Assembly: GCF_026191115.1 (NCBI RefSeq) | Contig: NZ_JAPHOT010000001.1 | Location: 2,398,501 to 2,462,500, forward strand | DNA from: Legionella sp. PATHC035 | GTDB lineage: Bacteria; Pseudomonadota; Gammaproteobacteria; Legionellales; Legionellaceae | Length of the DNA stretch: 64,000 nucleotides | Direction: 5' to 3' | Shown here: in pieces, positions 43,241-52,045 of the stretch | How the letters are laid out: the number at the start of each line of letters is the position of its first letter | Numbering within the stretch: the first letter of the stretch is position 1 | Position numbers and translations under genes: made by a program | The notes under the pieces: generated by a model | Database searches by the model: none | Seen by the model: the letters and a program-made list of their open reading frames with translations, nothing else | Told to the model about the DNA's origin: nothing

Positions 43241-43873
43241 GTGAATTATGATAATCGAAATCAAGCAGGCCGTGTTCTAGCGGATTTGCTAATGGACTAT
43301 GCGGCAAGGACTGATGTGGTTGTTTTGGCATTACCTCGAGGTGGGGTCCCTGTTGCTTATGAGGTAGCGACCAAGTTATCGCTCCCACTGGATATTTTTA
43401 TTGTACGTAAACTGGGGACTCCCGGACATGAAGAATTGGCTATGGGAGCTATTGCTTCTGGAGGAATTGCCGTATTTAACCAAGAAGTAGTCGATATTCT
43501 GCATATACAAAAAGAGGCTATTGATAAAATTAAACAATCAGAACAAGAGGAATTATCACGACGCGAGCTTGTTTATCGTGGCAACAGACCTTTTCCAGAG
43601 TTATCTGGAAAAACGATTATTCTTGTCGATGATGGCATTGCGACGGGTTATACAATGCGCGCCGCAATTGCTGCCTTGAAACAGAAAAAACCGGCAAAAA
43701 TTATTGTCGCAGTTCCTGTTGCTGCGCAATCGACTTGTGATGAAATTGCGCCCTTGGTTGATGAGATTATTTGCCCAAAGCGCCCAACTAATTTTTATGC
43801 AGTAGGATTATGGTACAATGATTTTTCGCAAACTACAGACGATGAAGTAATTGAGTTGTTGCAGAAAAGTTAG
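43241..43873 (+). CDS. Phosphoribosyltransferase-family protein
   Basis: Type I PRTase fold, 210 residues. A-L-P-R-G-G-V-P-V-A-Y-E-V-A (N-terminal loop), the K-L-G-T-P-G-H-E-E-L-A-M-G-A-I flexible-loop text, and the PRPP-binding V-D-D-G-I-A-T-G-Y-T-M are clear. The start is GTG at 43241, eight bases after GGAG. This subgroup is often found with stress proteins or dienelactone-hydrolase fusions and has no proven substrate. It stands alone here. Confidence 0.88.
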   Translation: MNYDNRNQAGRVLADLLMDYAARTDVVVLALPRGGVPVAYEVATKLSLPLDIFIVRKLGTPGHEELAMGAIASGGIAVFNQEVVDILHIQKEAIDKIKQSEQEELSRRELVYRGNRPFPELSGKTIILVDDGIATGYTMRAAIAALKQKKPAKIIVAVPVAAQSTCDEIAPLVDEIICPKRPTNFYAVGLWYNDFSQTTDDEVIELLQKS

Positions 43874-44068
43874 ATATCCCAAGAGCTCATAGTTCGATTT
43901 AAGTTGTCCTAGCAGGACCTATTGAAATGTTTTGTACTTCATTTGGTGACAAATAGGTTCACACATTCCTTCTACTTTTTCTAAATTCAAGTAGGGCGGT
44001 TGACAATTCAACTATCTTGGCCAAAATCAATAGAACGTTTTGCAGTTGTAAACAATGAGGGGCAAAAG

Positions 44069-44842
44069 ATGAATGATTTAGAGAATAAAATTATTTTAGT
44101 CACTGGCGCGTCGAGCGGAATTGGTCAAGCTTGTGCCCGCTTATGTGCACAACATGGGGCTCGATTGATACTCTGTGCTCGACGTATTGAGCGTCTTGAG
44201 GCGTTAGCCAAGGAGCTGAGCCAACATTTTGGCAAAGAACACTATGTTTTGCCTTTAGATGTGTGTGATCATGAGCAAGTAACACAGCAGTTGGGTTCTT
44301 TACCCAGTGAGTGGCAGGCTATAGATGTTCTAATTAATAATGCGGGCTTGGCATTAGATACATTACCCTTGCAGCAGGGGATTGAAGCGCATTGGGATAT
44401 AATGATTGATACCAATATTAAAGGCCTGCTTTATGTTAGCCGGGCTTTGATTCCTGGAATGCTAGAGCGAGGGCGCGGCCATGTCGTAAATATCAGTTCC
44501 ATTGCAGGACATGAGTGTTATCCCAATGGTAATGTTTATTGTGCAACGAAACATGCAGTACACGCTATTTCAAAATCAATGAGACTGGATATGCTTGGTA
44601 AGCCCGTGCGTATTACTGAAATTGCACCAGGTGCTGTCGAAACTGAATTTAGTGAAGTTCGATGGAATGACAAACAAAAAGCAAAAGAGTTTTATCAAGA
44701 TTTTCACCCATTACGGGCAGAGGATATAGCGGATGCCATAGTTTATTGTATCACCCGTCCACAACATATGGATATCGAAGAAATGACGATTATGCCGACT
44801 GTACAGGCATCGGCCAATCATTTATACAGAGAGATGAAATAA
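44069..44842 (+). CDS. Short-chain dehydrogenase/reductase (YdfG-like)
   Basis: NAD(P)-dependent oxidoreductase of 257 residues. T-G-A-S-S-G-I-G-Q-A binds cofactor; A-R-R at the end of beta-2 suggests NADPH. N-N-A-G-L-A stabilises the sheet and the active site is S (I-S-S-I-A-G), Y-x-x-x-K (Y-C-A-T-K-H). P-G-A-V-E-T-E-F follows. The wording is closest to YdfG-type 3-hydroxy acid / L-allo-threonine dehydrogenases. The frame is open 69 bases further upstream, but GAGGGG before the ATG at 44069 and the family N-terminus fix this start. Confidence 0.93.
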   Translation: MNDLENKIILVTGASSGIGQACARLCAQHGARLILCARRIERLEALAKELSQHFGKEHYVLPLDVCDHEQVTQQLGSLPSEWQAIDVLINNAGLALDTLPLQQGIEAHWDIMIDTNIKGLLYVSRALIPGMLERGRGHVVNISSIAGHECYPNGNVYCATKHAVHAISKSMRLDMLGKPVRITEIAPGAVETEFSEVRWNDKQKAKEFYQDFHPLRAEDIADAIVYCITRPQHMDIEEMTIMPTVQASANHLYREMK

Positions 44843-45178
44843 GTAAAAATTGCGCAAAAAATAAACGGACCTGGGCTCGGTAGTCTATTCTTTATACATA
44901 TGGGTGGTGATTTTCCGACTGAACCATTTAATAACTTCAGGTCAGGAGGTTGTTTTGGAGCGTGGTGTGCAAGCCTATGTGATGAATAGGAAGCCTTAAG
45001 CGCTGCATAGATCTCCACAGTGAATAAAGAAAGAGGCTCAGGATCCGGAAAGCCTTCGCCCGTATAACAATACATCCCTTCGATTTATAAAAAATAGCCA
45101 CTTTGATTAAATTTTGTTCTTGTCTTATACTTAACCTACCCATAATTAGATTTTATGAGTAAGAGTCAGGAGGCTATT
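44843..45178. other. Intergenic region without a recognised gene
   Basis: 336 bases between the SDR gene and the His/Trp-repeat gene. A short open stretch at 44901-44990 encodes about 29 residues with several Cys and Gly but no family match and no good ribosome binding site. The TTGATTAAATTTTGTTCTTGTCTTATACTTAA segment just before 45140 contains a plausible -35 (TTGTTC or TTGATT) and -10 (TATACT) for the downstream gene. Confidence 0.4.
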
Positions 45179-45418
45179 ATGAAAAAACTAATTATTTCAG
45201 TAGTTTTATGTACCTCTCTCTTTTTAATTTCGTTTCCTGCTTCTGCAGCTCTATCCCCTGCTCTTGAAAATCCAGCACTAAGGACAGATGCCTCAGTCGT
45301 TACTAATAATTTACCCACCGCAGGAACAAGGTATGCCTATTGGCATCGATGGCATCACTGGCATAGGTGGCATCATTGGCATCGATGGCATCGATGGCAT
45401 CATTGGCATTATTACTAA
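45179..45418 (+). CDS. Small secreted protein with strict W-H-(R/H) triplet repeat
   Basis: 79 residues from the ATG that follows AGGAGG. The signal peptide is cleaved near A-S-A at 21-23. After a short linker the last 25 residues carry Trp at exactly every third position (55, 58, 61, 64, 67, 70, 73, 76), each followed by His, the third residue being Arg or His: eight Trp and eleven His. The protein ends in Tyr-Tyr. The DNA is a corresponding TGGCAT-N3 repeat that uses the same codons. Such His density suggests metal or heme/anion binding at the envelope; alternating aromatics could also insert into membranes. No family assigned. Followed after 44 bases by a Tyr-rich lipoprotein gene. Confidence 0.8.
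   Translation: MKKLIISVVLCTSLFLISFPASAALSPALENPALRTDASVVTNNLPTAGTRYAYWHRWHHWHRWHHWHRWHRWHHWHYY
45352..45418 (+). repeat. TGGCAT-based 9-base microrepeat
   Basis: Coding tandem repeat TGG-CAT-NNN (NNN being CGA, CAC, AGG or CAT) underlying the Trp-His triplets. Copy number could change by slippage in 9-base steps without frameshift, so the length of the tail probably varies between strains. Confidence 0.75.
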
Positions 45419-45462
45419 TTTTTAAGATAAATCGCTTAAGAATTAACGAAAAGGAAGGGATT

Positions 45463-45708
45463 ATGAACAGATTAATGCTTGCTTTAATGATATTAGGCAC
45501 CATGTTCTTGGTAACAAGTTGCGTTACAGAGCGTGTTTACTATACTCCCACTTATACTCCTGCATATGCCTATTCCGTTGGGTATTATCATACCAGTCCT
45601 TTCTGGGATATTGATTATTACAATGACAGTGATGCTTATTACTATGGCTATAACGATTTGGGAGATGTGGGTTACTGGGGTATGTATAATTCTTATCAAG
45701 TTTATTAG
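45463..45708 (+). CDS. Small tyrosine-rich lipoprotein
   Basis: 81-residue predicted lipoprotein: M-N-R-L then a hydrophobic core and lipobox V-T-S-C with Cys20. The 61-residue mature part holds about 17 Tyr (Y-Y-T-P-T-Y-T-P-A-Y-A-Y, then D-A-Y-Y-Y-G-Y) with Asp, Asn and Gly, and almost no positive charge. It is probably disordered or beta-like and surface- or periplasm-facing. AAGGAAGGGA precedes the ATG. It lies 44 bases after the Trp/His-repeat gene and is likely in the same transcript, ended by the hairpin at 45718. The basic-aromatic and acidic-aromatic tails of the two products could interact. Confidence 0.78.
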   Translation: MNRLMLALMILGTMFLVTSCVTERVYYTPTYTPAYAYSVGYYHTSPFWDIDYYNDSDAYYYGYNDLGDVGYWGMYNSYQVY

Positions 45709-45717
45709 GCTGAAAGC

Positions 45718-45742
45718 AGATCCTCGTGTAAAGCGAGGATCT
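45718..45742. terminator. 9-bp hairpin terminating the small-protein pair and efp
   Basis: AGATCCTCG and CGAGGATCT form a perfect stem with a 7-base loop, midway between the lipoprotein stop and the converging efp stop. A T-run (TTTTTTT) begins 17 bases later on the plus strand, so termination may be loose. Confidence 0.5.
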
Positions 45743-45768
45743 ATGAAACCGCATAGGAATTTTTTTAA

Positions 45769-46338
45769 TTATTCTTTAGCACGAGATACGTATTCACCTT
45801 TACGGGTATCTACTTTAATGAGCTCGCCAGTTTGCACGAATAAGGGGACGCGGACTACGGCGCCTGTTTCTAAAATGGCTGGTTTGCCACCACCTCCAGA
45901 AGTATCGCCTTTTAATCCAGGATCGGTTTCAGTAATTTCCAAAATTACAAAGTTTGGAGGTGTCACCTGTATTGGCTCATTATTCCACAGCGTTACGATG
46001 CAAATATCTTGTTCTTTTAACCATTGTGCTGCATCAGCAAGTACTTCTTGACCTAAAGCATATTGTTCAAAATTATCAGGAACCATAAAATGCCATTGTT
46101 CCCCATCGTTATATAAATATTGCATTTCTACATCGGCAACATCAGCTGAAGGTAATGTGTCTCCCGACTTGAAAGTACGCTCTACAACTCGTCCGGTTTT
46201 CAAGTTACGAATTTTAATGCGAGTAAAGGCCTGTCCTTTTCCGGGTTTTACAAACTCACAATCGAGAATGGTACATGGGGCGTCATCAACCATTACTTTT
46301 AAGCCGTTTTTAAATTCATTGGTGCTATAAATTGCCAT
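45769..46338 (-). CDS. efp: Translation elongation factor P
   Basis: Cytosolic tRNA-mimicking factor that rescues ribosomes stalled at polyproline. 189 residues with the standard start M-A-x-Y-S-T-N-E-F-K-x-G-L-K-V-M. Lys34 in K-P-G-K-G-Q-A is the residue beta-lysylated by EpmA/EpmB in gammaproteobacteria, and the gene for EpmB lies divergently 72 bases away. The frame is open 48 bases upstream, but GGAG five bases before 46338 fixes the start. Confidence 0.98.
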   Translation of the reverse strand: MAIYSTNEFKNGLKVMVDDAPCTILDCEFVKPGKGQAFTRIKIRNLKTGRVVERTFKSGDTLPSADVADVEMQYLYNDGEQWHFMVPDNFEQYALGQEVLADAAQWLKEQDICIVTLWNNEPIQVTPPNFVILEITETDPGLKGDTSGGGGKPAILETGAVVRVPLFVQTGELIKVDTRKGEYVSRAKE

Positions 46339-46409
46339 TAGTACTCCAGAGTTGAGATTTTGTTTGGTTTTAGTTAAAGTTCGCACAGTTTATCAAGTCT
46401 GTGTAATTA

Positions 46410-47393
46410 ATGCGAGATACCTCTTTAAGTTGGCAAAAAAAATTGGCGCAAGGTTTTGCTTCAGTTAACGAACTATTAGCATTTCTAGAGTTGCCCTTAT
46501 CGACTGGGAATGTACATGCCGAAAAGCAATTCCCCAGTCGTGTGCCTCTGGGATTTGCTGCGCGCATGCAAAAAGGAAATCCTCATGATCCTTTATTACT
46601 CCAGGTCTTAGCTACGGAAAATGAATTAACCGTAGGTGAAGAATACAGTCTAGATCCTTTAGAAGAGCAGAACACTAATCCAATTCGCGGATTAATGCAT
46701 AAGTACTATGGTCGGGTTTTATTAACGGTAACGGGTGTTTGCGCTGTGAATTGTCGTTATTGTTTCCGCAGACATTTTCCTTATCAAGACAACAACCCTG
46801 GCCGAAATGGGTATAAAGCGATTTGTAACTATATTGCCCAAGATCCGAGTATTACTGAGGTGATTTTAAGTGGCGGCGATCCCTTATTGGCTTCTGATTT
46901 GGTTTTAGCTGAGCTAATAAAACAATTAGAGGAAATTCCTCATTTGCATACGTTACGAATCCATACCCGAATTCCCATTGTTTTTCCTGAGCGAATTGAT
47001 CAAGGATTGCTTTCATTATTAAAAAATACACGATTTAACAAAGTGATTGTCCTGCATTGTAACCACGCACAAGAGTTAGATGATTCGGTACTCCAGGTGC
47101 TTCAGGAATTACAGGGTATTGGATGTTATTTGCTAAACCAATCGGTATTACTGGCAGGAATCAATGACGATGCTCGTATTTTAGCTGATTTAAGTCAAAA
47201 ATTATTTGCTTATGGTGTCTTACCTTATTATTTACACAAATTGGATAAGGTAAGAGGAGCGGCTCATTTTGATTTAACTTTTGATGCAGTACAATCCCTT
47301 TATCAGCAATTACAAAATCGCTTACCAGGATATTTATTGCCGCGATTGGTGTGTGAAGAGCCTGGAAAGCAGAGTAAAACACTCCTCATCTAA
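46410..47393 (+). CDS. epmB: EF-P beta-lysylation protein EpmB (lysine 2,3-aminomutase family)
   Basis: Radical-SAM lysine 2,3-aminomutase making (R)-beta-lysine for EF-P modification. The 4Fe-4S motif is C-x-x-x-C-x-x-C at 111, 115 and 118 (C-A-V-N-C-R-Y-C-F-R-R-H). L-S-G-G-D-P-L binds SAM, and H-T-R-I-P-I-V-F-P-E-R matches the aminomutase family; the short 327-residue form without the C-terminal extension is EpmB rather than KamA. Divergent from its substrate gene efp. No epmA is visible in this window. Confidence 0.96.
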   Translation: MRDTSLSWQKKLAQGFASVNELLAFLELPLSTGNVHAEKQFPSRVPLGFAARMQKGNPHDPLLLQVLATENELTVGEEYSLDPLEEQNTNPIRGLMHKYYGRVLLTVTGVCAVNCRYCFRRHFPYQDNNPGRNGYKAICNYIAQDPSITEVILSGGDPLLASDLVLAELIKQLEEIPHLHTLRIHTRIPIVFPERIDQGLLSLLKNTRFNKVIVLHCNHAQELDDSVLQVLQELQGIGCYLLNQSVLLAGINDDARILADLSQKLFAYGVLPYYLHKLDKVRGAAHFDLTFDAVQSLYQQLQNRLPGYLLPRLVCEEPGKQSKTLLI

Positions 47394-47456
47394 CTGATGC
47401 TTCAGTTTCAGCATATAGGGTTAAGATTGATAAAAGACATTTTTAAGAGATAAAGA

Positions 47457-48356
47457 ATGAAAAATTTACCTGTGTTAACCCCGGGGGATTCGATAGAAAT
47501 CATTGCCCCTTCATCTCGGAGCACTGATCGTCAATTATCCGAGTTGAAAGAATTATTGGAGTCTTGGGGATTAAACTGTATTGTTCAGGAAGATATTTTT
47601 GCACGAGATTTACTCTGTGCCAATTCAGATGAAATGCGATTTAAGCATCTAAAAAATGCCCTTTTAAATCCTAGTACAAAAGCGGTCATTTGCGTGCGGG
47701 GTGGTTATGGTGCCACACGTTTAATCCCGAAGTTAGCAGCGGTTCATCCTCCAGAAACAGTCAAAATTTTTATTGGCATCAGTGACATCACCTGCCTTCA
47801 TCTTTATTTGCAGCAACATTGGCATTGGCCAACAATACATGGTGCGGCAGCGCCTGATAAATTTTCCAAGGAATCGATTGCTTCGGTACGTTCGATTTTG
47901 TTTGATGATGCACCCATTCCGTTTAATGATTTAACCCCACTGAACATAGATGCTCAAAAGGAGCGTTTGATCACATCTCAGGTCACTGGTGGTAATTTGG
48001 CAATGATCCAATCAGGGGTTGGAACGTGCTGGCAAATCGATGGACGTGAAAAAATTATCCTACTTGAAGAAATTGGTGAGCGAGGATATCGTGTAGATCG
48101 TATGCTGGAACATTTAAAGCAAGCCAATATTTTTACCCATGCTGCTGCAATCCTATTGGGCGATTTTCTCGATGGTCTGGAACCCAACGGGACTTCTTTG
48201 ATTGAGCCGGTCTTACGGCGTTTTGCTGAAAGCTGTGCGATTCCGGTATTAAGAATCGCGGGAATCGGTCATGGGTCGACTAATTATCCTATTCCTTTGG
48301 GAACTGAGGTCCATTTGCAATTGGGGACTCATCCGCAATTAACGTGTTTTCGATGA
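47457..48356 (+). CDS. ldcA: LD-carboxypeptidase (S66 family)
   Basis: Cytosolic serine peptidase removing the terminal D-Ala from murein tetrapeptides during peptidoglycan recycling. P-S-S-R at 17-20, C-V-R-G-G-Y-G-A-T-R-L, G-I-S-D-I-T (catalytic Ser region), T-G-G-N-L-A-M-I-Q-S-G-V-G-T and G-I-G-H-G-S-T-N-Y-P-I-P-L-G (catalytic His) are family motifs. No signal peptide, consistent with the cytosol. It lies 63 bases after epmB in the same direction. Confidence 0.94.
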   Translation: MKNLPVLTPGDSIEIIAPSSRSTDRQLSELKELLESWGLNCIVQEDIFARDLLCANSDEMRFKHLKNALLNPSTKAVICVRGGYGATRLIPKLAAVHPPETVKIFIGISDITCLHLYLQQHWHWPTIHGAAAPDKFSKESIASVRSILFDDAPIPFNDLTPLNIDAQKERLITSQVTGGNLAMIQSGVGTCWQIDGREKIILLEEIGERGYRVDRMLEHLKQANIFTHAAAILLGDFLDGLEPNGTSLIEPVLRRFAESCAIPVLRIAGIGHGSTNYPIPLGTEVHLQLGTHPQLTCFR

Positions 48357-48467
48357 CAGTGACTGCAAGAAAGTCTTTTGTTGGTTATGAATCCTTTCAA
48401 GGCGAAGGAGCTTACCAAACTGAACAGCAATTAGGGGGAGGAGCGAGGACTCTATTTCTGGCTCCGG

Positions 48468-49742
48468 CTAAACACGCAATATTTGTCTGTACACCGGTGC
48501 GATACACTCCATTTCTGAACCGAGATTTTTTAATAAGCGTTGGGTTGCAATCAATTTGGCATCAACAACATCATCTGTTTCATAGTGGTCATTATGATGC
48601 AAGATAAGTTGCTTTGATTTGGTTAAATGGGCAAACTGACTTATTTGCCTAGGGCATGAATGCCCCCACGATACACGTCCGGCATCATATTCTTCATCTG
48701 TGAACGCGCAATCTACAATTAAAATATCCGAATTCGTCGTAAACTCAATAAGTTTTTGTACAAAATCAGCGTCATATGAGGGATATGATTGATCATATAG
48801 CTCATTATCAGTGATATAGCTTATGATTTTATTGTTATATTGAACTTTATACCCATATGTGACACATGGATGTTGAAGTGCGATGGTTGAAATGGTGATA
48901 TTACCTATTTCAAAATTTTGTTCTGCCACTAAATCATGATAGGAAATTGTCGAGGGTAAATTATCTATCTTAACGGGAAAATAGGTCCCATCCATGAGTC
49001 CCAAGAGTAACTTATGAACGCTTTTTACTCCTTGTGGTGGACCATAAAAACGAAACTGATTTCCAGGATGATACAACGGCTTAAAAAAGGTTAATCCATG
49101 GATATGATCCCAGTGCTCGTGGGTAATGAAAATATCTGCTTCAATTTGATTTTGCTTTTTAGTGATTAAGTCATTACCTAAAGGGATTATTCCTGAACCT
49201 GCGTCCAGTATTAAATTACGTTCATTAACAAAATTTAATGTGATACAGGAAGTGTGTCCACCATATTTAACAAAATCTTTTCCTGGTGCAGGAAATGCAC
49301 CCGTTACCCCCCAAAATTCAATATCTATCTTGTCTTCAATAATACGGTTAAGCTGAGCAGTAAATAATTCAATGTGGTTCGTTTGATAAATACAGCCATG
49401 TGCGCCCAATTGATAAGGGCTCATGTTTTTTTTGCTTGAGTCTAAAGAGAGAATGATGGTTTTATAGGAGGTCGATTGAGATAATTTTTTGATCTGTTCC
49501 GCTGAGAGCGCTTCATCGATTAAGACATAATCCGGTTTGAGTTGATTCAGTTGAATGAGCGCATCAGCCATATTATCGGTAGAGGAAGTGAGATATCCTG
49601 ATCTTTTTAATTCTTTGGTTATCAACTCCTTTTGATTCGAATCTTGATGCACCAGGTACATAGATATTGGTTTCTGCTGAGTGTGAATTTCCATATTCTG
49701 ACTCGCTTCCAGCGGCTGATAGTATCTATAATTATGGCACAT
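48468..49742 (-). CDS. Receiver-like domain fused to MBL-fold hydrolase
   Basis: Two-domain cytosolic protein. Residues ~25-135 resemble a response-regulator receiver (Y-L-V-H-Q-D near 29 and Asp76 in D-Y-V-L-I-D-E-A), but the second acidic residue of the pocket and the conserved Lys are weak, so it may not be phosphorylated. Residues ~140-424 are a metallo-beta-lactamase fold: F-W-G-V-T-G-A-F-P-A-P-G...Y-G-G-H-T-S-C and T-H-E-H-W-D-H (H208, H210, D212, H213), with later His ligands in L-Q-H-P and H-H-N-D-H. The text is closest to PhnP/tRNase Z-like or cyclic-nucleotide phosphodiesterase-like enzymes. An alternative ATG at 49694 is possible. It is 58 bases downstream of ppk1 and probably co-transcribed. 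Confidence 0.82.
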   Translation of the reverse strand: MCHNYRYYQPLEASQNMEIHTQQKPISMYLVHQDSNQKELITKELKRSGYLTSSTDNMADALIQLNQLKPDYVLIDEALSAEQIKKLSQSTSYKTIILSLDSSKKNMSPYQLGAHGCIYQTNHIELFTAQLNRIIEDKIDIEFWGVTGAFPAPGKDFVKYGGHTSCITLNFVNERNLILDAGSGIIPLGNDLITKKQNQIEADIFITHEHWDHIHGLTFFKPLYHPGNQFRFYGPPQGVKSVHKLLLGLMDGTYFPVKIDNLPSTISYHDLVAEQNFEIGNITISTIALQHPCVTYGYKVQYNNKIISYITDNELYDQSYPSYDADFVQKLIEFTTNSDILIVDCAFTDEEYDAGRVSWGHSCPRQISQFAHLTKSKQLILHHNDHYETDDVVDAKLIATQRLLKNLGSEMECIAPVYRQILRV

Positions 49743-49800
49743 AAGTTAAGAATGACTTGAACACTCTTCGACAAAAGGCTTATGTGATGATCCATTCTGG

Positions 49801-51885
49801 CTAAATTGAACTCTCCTCTTCTTGATAGAGCTGAATGAGTTTTTCCTGCGCACTATTATTACCTTGGTGTATGGGTTTATAACTCCCATCACTTTGCATT
49901 TCCCAGGTATTACTGTTGTCTTTAAGATAGTTCTTAATAATCTCCTGTTTGATGCGCTTTTTACAGCGTTCATCGAGAATAGGGAACATTATTTCAATGC
50001 GATGGTATAAATTTCTTTCCATCAAGTCAGCACTGGAGCAAAAATAATATTCTTCTTCTTGGATACGAAAGTAAAATACTCGATGATGCTCCAAGAATCG
50101 TCCGATATAAGAAAGGACCCTTATGTTGTCTGAAATGCCTGGTATTCCAGGTTTCAGACAACAGACCCCGCGCACCAGCAAATTGACTTTAACCCCTGCT
50201 TGAGATGCCTTATATAAAGCTTGAATGATGGTTTTATCGGCCAAGCCATTGACTTTGAGGAGAATTTCCGTGTCTCCCTTTTTTAAAGCGGCTGCGGTGC
50301 ATTGTTCAATGTATTGCAGCAGCGTTTTTTGTAAAGTAAATGGTGAATGACTTATCGCCTTAAGTTTGACCGCTTTACCAAGTCCGGTTAATTGTTGAAA
50401 AATAATTTGAATATCTGAAGTAATCGTTGGCTCACACGTTAATAAACCCAAGTCAGTATAACGTTTTGCTGTGTACTCATGGTAATTTCCAGTACTTAAA
50501 TGGACGTAACGCTTTAGTTTTCCGTGCGCCCTCCGAACAACAAGAGTCATTTTGGCATGGGTTTTATACCCTACAACCCCATAAAGCACCAGAATTCCTG
50601 CAGCATGTAAACGATTTGCTAATTTCAGATTGGACTCTTCATCAAAACGAGCCCGCAATTCAATCACGGCAGTTACTTCTTTACCTGAGTGGGCGGCATC
50701 AACTAAAGCATCCACCATAACTGATTCGGAGCGAGTACGATACAAAGTCTGGCTAATTGCCAACACATTGGGATCACTTGCTGCCTGTCTTACAAAATCA
50801 ATGACTACTTCAAAGCTTTGATAGGGGTGGTGCAACAGAATATCTTCTTCATCCAGCACATTGAATAAATTTCGTTCTGACTTAGGAAATTGAGGATATT
50901 GTGCTGTAAAAGGCGGGTAATTTAAATCAGGTCTATCAATACTGTTAATGGCAGTTAAATGACGCTGTATATTAACAGGTCCATCACAATAATAAGTATC
51001 TTCATAGCGGAGATGATATTTTTGCAATAAAAAATCAACAATTTTGTCAGGACAATTTTTTTCAATTTCAAGGCGAACTACATGGCCATAGTGGCGAGAG
51101 AAAATCTCTCGTTGCAGTGCTTTGGCTAAATCATCAATTTCTTCTTCTCGTAAGAACAAATCACTGTTTCGAGTCAGGCGAAAAGAATAGCAACCACTAA
51201 TTTCCATACCAGGGAATAAACTGTTGACATGCGTCGTAATAATTGAGGAGAGATGAACAAAATAATGCGCATCGCCGCATAACTCAGAGGGCAAGTGAAT
51301 GACCCTGGGAATCGATCTTGGTGCATGAACTACTGCATAATTAATGTTTCGGTCAAAAGCATCTTTGCCACTTAATGAAATAATAAAGTTTAAACTTTTG
51401 TTAATCAGCTGTGGTAAAGGATGTGCCAAATCCAACGCTATGGGACTGATTACAGGTTGAATCTCGTGCTTGAAGTAGTGTTTTGCCCATAAATGAATGT
51501 CATCAGTCCATTGTTCGGTATCGAGAAAAAAAATTTTTTCTTTGCTTAAGGCCGGTAGGAGTTGTTTATTAAATATTGAGTAGAGTTGGTCGATAAGTTT
51601 ATGTGTTTTTTGGCTGATCAGACTGAATGCTTCTTCAGGACGAAGCCCATCAATAGTTAATTTTCCTGAAGACATGGCAATTTTTTCTTTAAGACCGGCA
51701 ACCCGTATTTCAAAAAATTCGTCAAGATTGCTACTGCAAATGCTAAGAAAACGCATCCTTTCCAGCAAAGGAACGCGTTCATCATTGGCCAACATGAGAA
51801 CTCGCTGATTAAATGCAATAATCGAAAATTCTCGATTGATATAATATTCTGGATTATCCAACCCTATTTCCAAGAGCAACTCCAT
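49801..51885 (-). CDS. ppk1: Polyphosphate kinase 1
   Basis: Membrane-associated enzyme polymerising ATP gamma-phosphate into polyphosphate. 694 residues with the N domain (N-R-E-F-S-I-I-A-F-N-Q-R-V-L), head domain, and two phospholipase-D-like C domains. The autophosphorylated His is 443 in G-Y-K-T-H-A-K-M-T-L; the second-site His is in F-L-E-H-H-R-V-F-Y-F. S-T-G-N-Y-H-E and Y-R-T-R-S lie in the active site. No ppx adjoins; the downstream gene is a receiver-MBL fusion. Confidence 0.97.
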   Translation of the reverse strand: MELLLEIGLDNPEYYINREFSIIAFNQRVLMLANDERVPLLERMRFLSICSSNLDEFFEIRVAGLKEKIAMSSGKLTIDGLRPEEAFSLISQKTHKLIDQLYSIFNKQLLPALSKEKIFFLDTEQWTDDIHLWAKHYFKHEIQPVISPIALDLAHPLPQLINKSLNFIISLSGKDAFDRNINYAVVHAPRSIPRVIHLPSELCGDAHYFVHLSSIITTHVNSLFPGMEISGCYSFRLTRNSDLFLREEEIDDLAKALQREIFSRHYGHVVRLEIEKNCPDKIVDFLLQKYHLRYEDTYYCDGPVNIQRHLTAINSIDRPDLNYPPFTAQYPQFPKSERNLFNVLDEEDILLHHPYQSFEVVIDFVRQAASDPNVLAISQTLYRTRSESVMVDALVDAAHSGKEVTAVIELRARFDEESNLKLANRLHAAGILVLYGVVGYKTHAKMTLVVRRAHGKLKRYVHLSTGNYHEYTAKRYTDLGLLTCEPTITSDIQIIFQQLTGLGKAVKLKAISHSPFTLQKTLLQYIEQCTAAALKKGDTEILLKVNGLADKTIIQALYKASQAGVKVNLLVRGVCCLKPGIPGISDNIRVLSYIGRFLEHHRVFYFRIQEEEYYFCSSADLMERNLYHRIEIMFPILDERCKKRIKQEIIKNYLKDNSNTWEMQSDGSYKPIHQGNNSAQEKLIQLYQEEESSI

Positions 51886-52045
51886 TTTTTTACCCCGTCA
51901 CCACGCGCAACGATAAGTCAAATAGGGCATCTGCTCGCAACTTTGACTTTTCCCCCAAAGCATTCGACATGTGGTGCCTATTATTTTTTAACATCATAAC
52001 ATAGACATAAGATTTGCTATGCTACTATCTTACATCTCACTTTAC

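Noticed and set aside
44901..44990. 29-codon open frame with Cys and Gly
   Set aside because: Too short, no good start signal, no recognised family; recorded only as part of the intergenic note.
45352..45418. CRISPR-like appearance of the TGGCAT repeat
   Set aside because: Units are 9 bases, have no spacers and lie inside a coding frame.
45303..45503. Minus-strand open frame rich in Asn-Asp-Ala-Ile repeats
   Set aside because: It is the complement of the TGGCAT repeat encoding the Trp-His tail; the plus frame has a signal peptide and AGGAGG site.
45533..46051. Plus-strand open frame across the lipoprotein gene end and efp
   Set aside because: Overlaps two well-supported genes and the hairpin between them; low-complexity Ile/Thr text without a family.
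48353..48607. Open frame on the plus strand after ldcA
   Set aside because: Most of it lies antisense to the C-terminus of the MBL-fold gene, it has no family match and no clear ribosome binding site.
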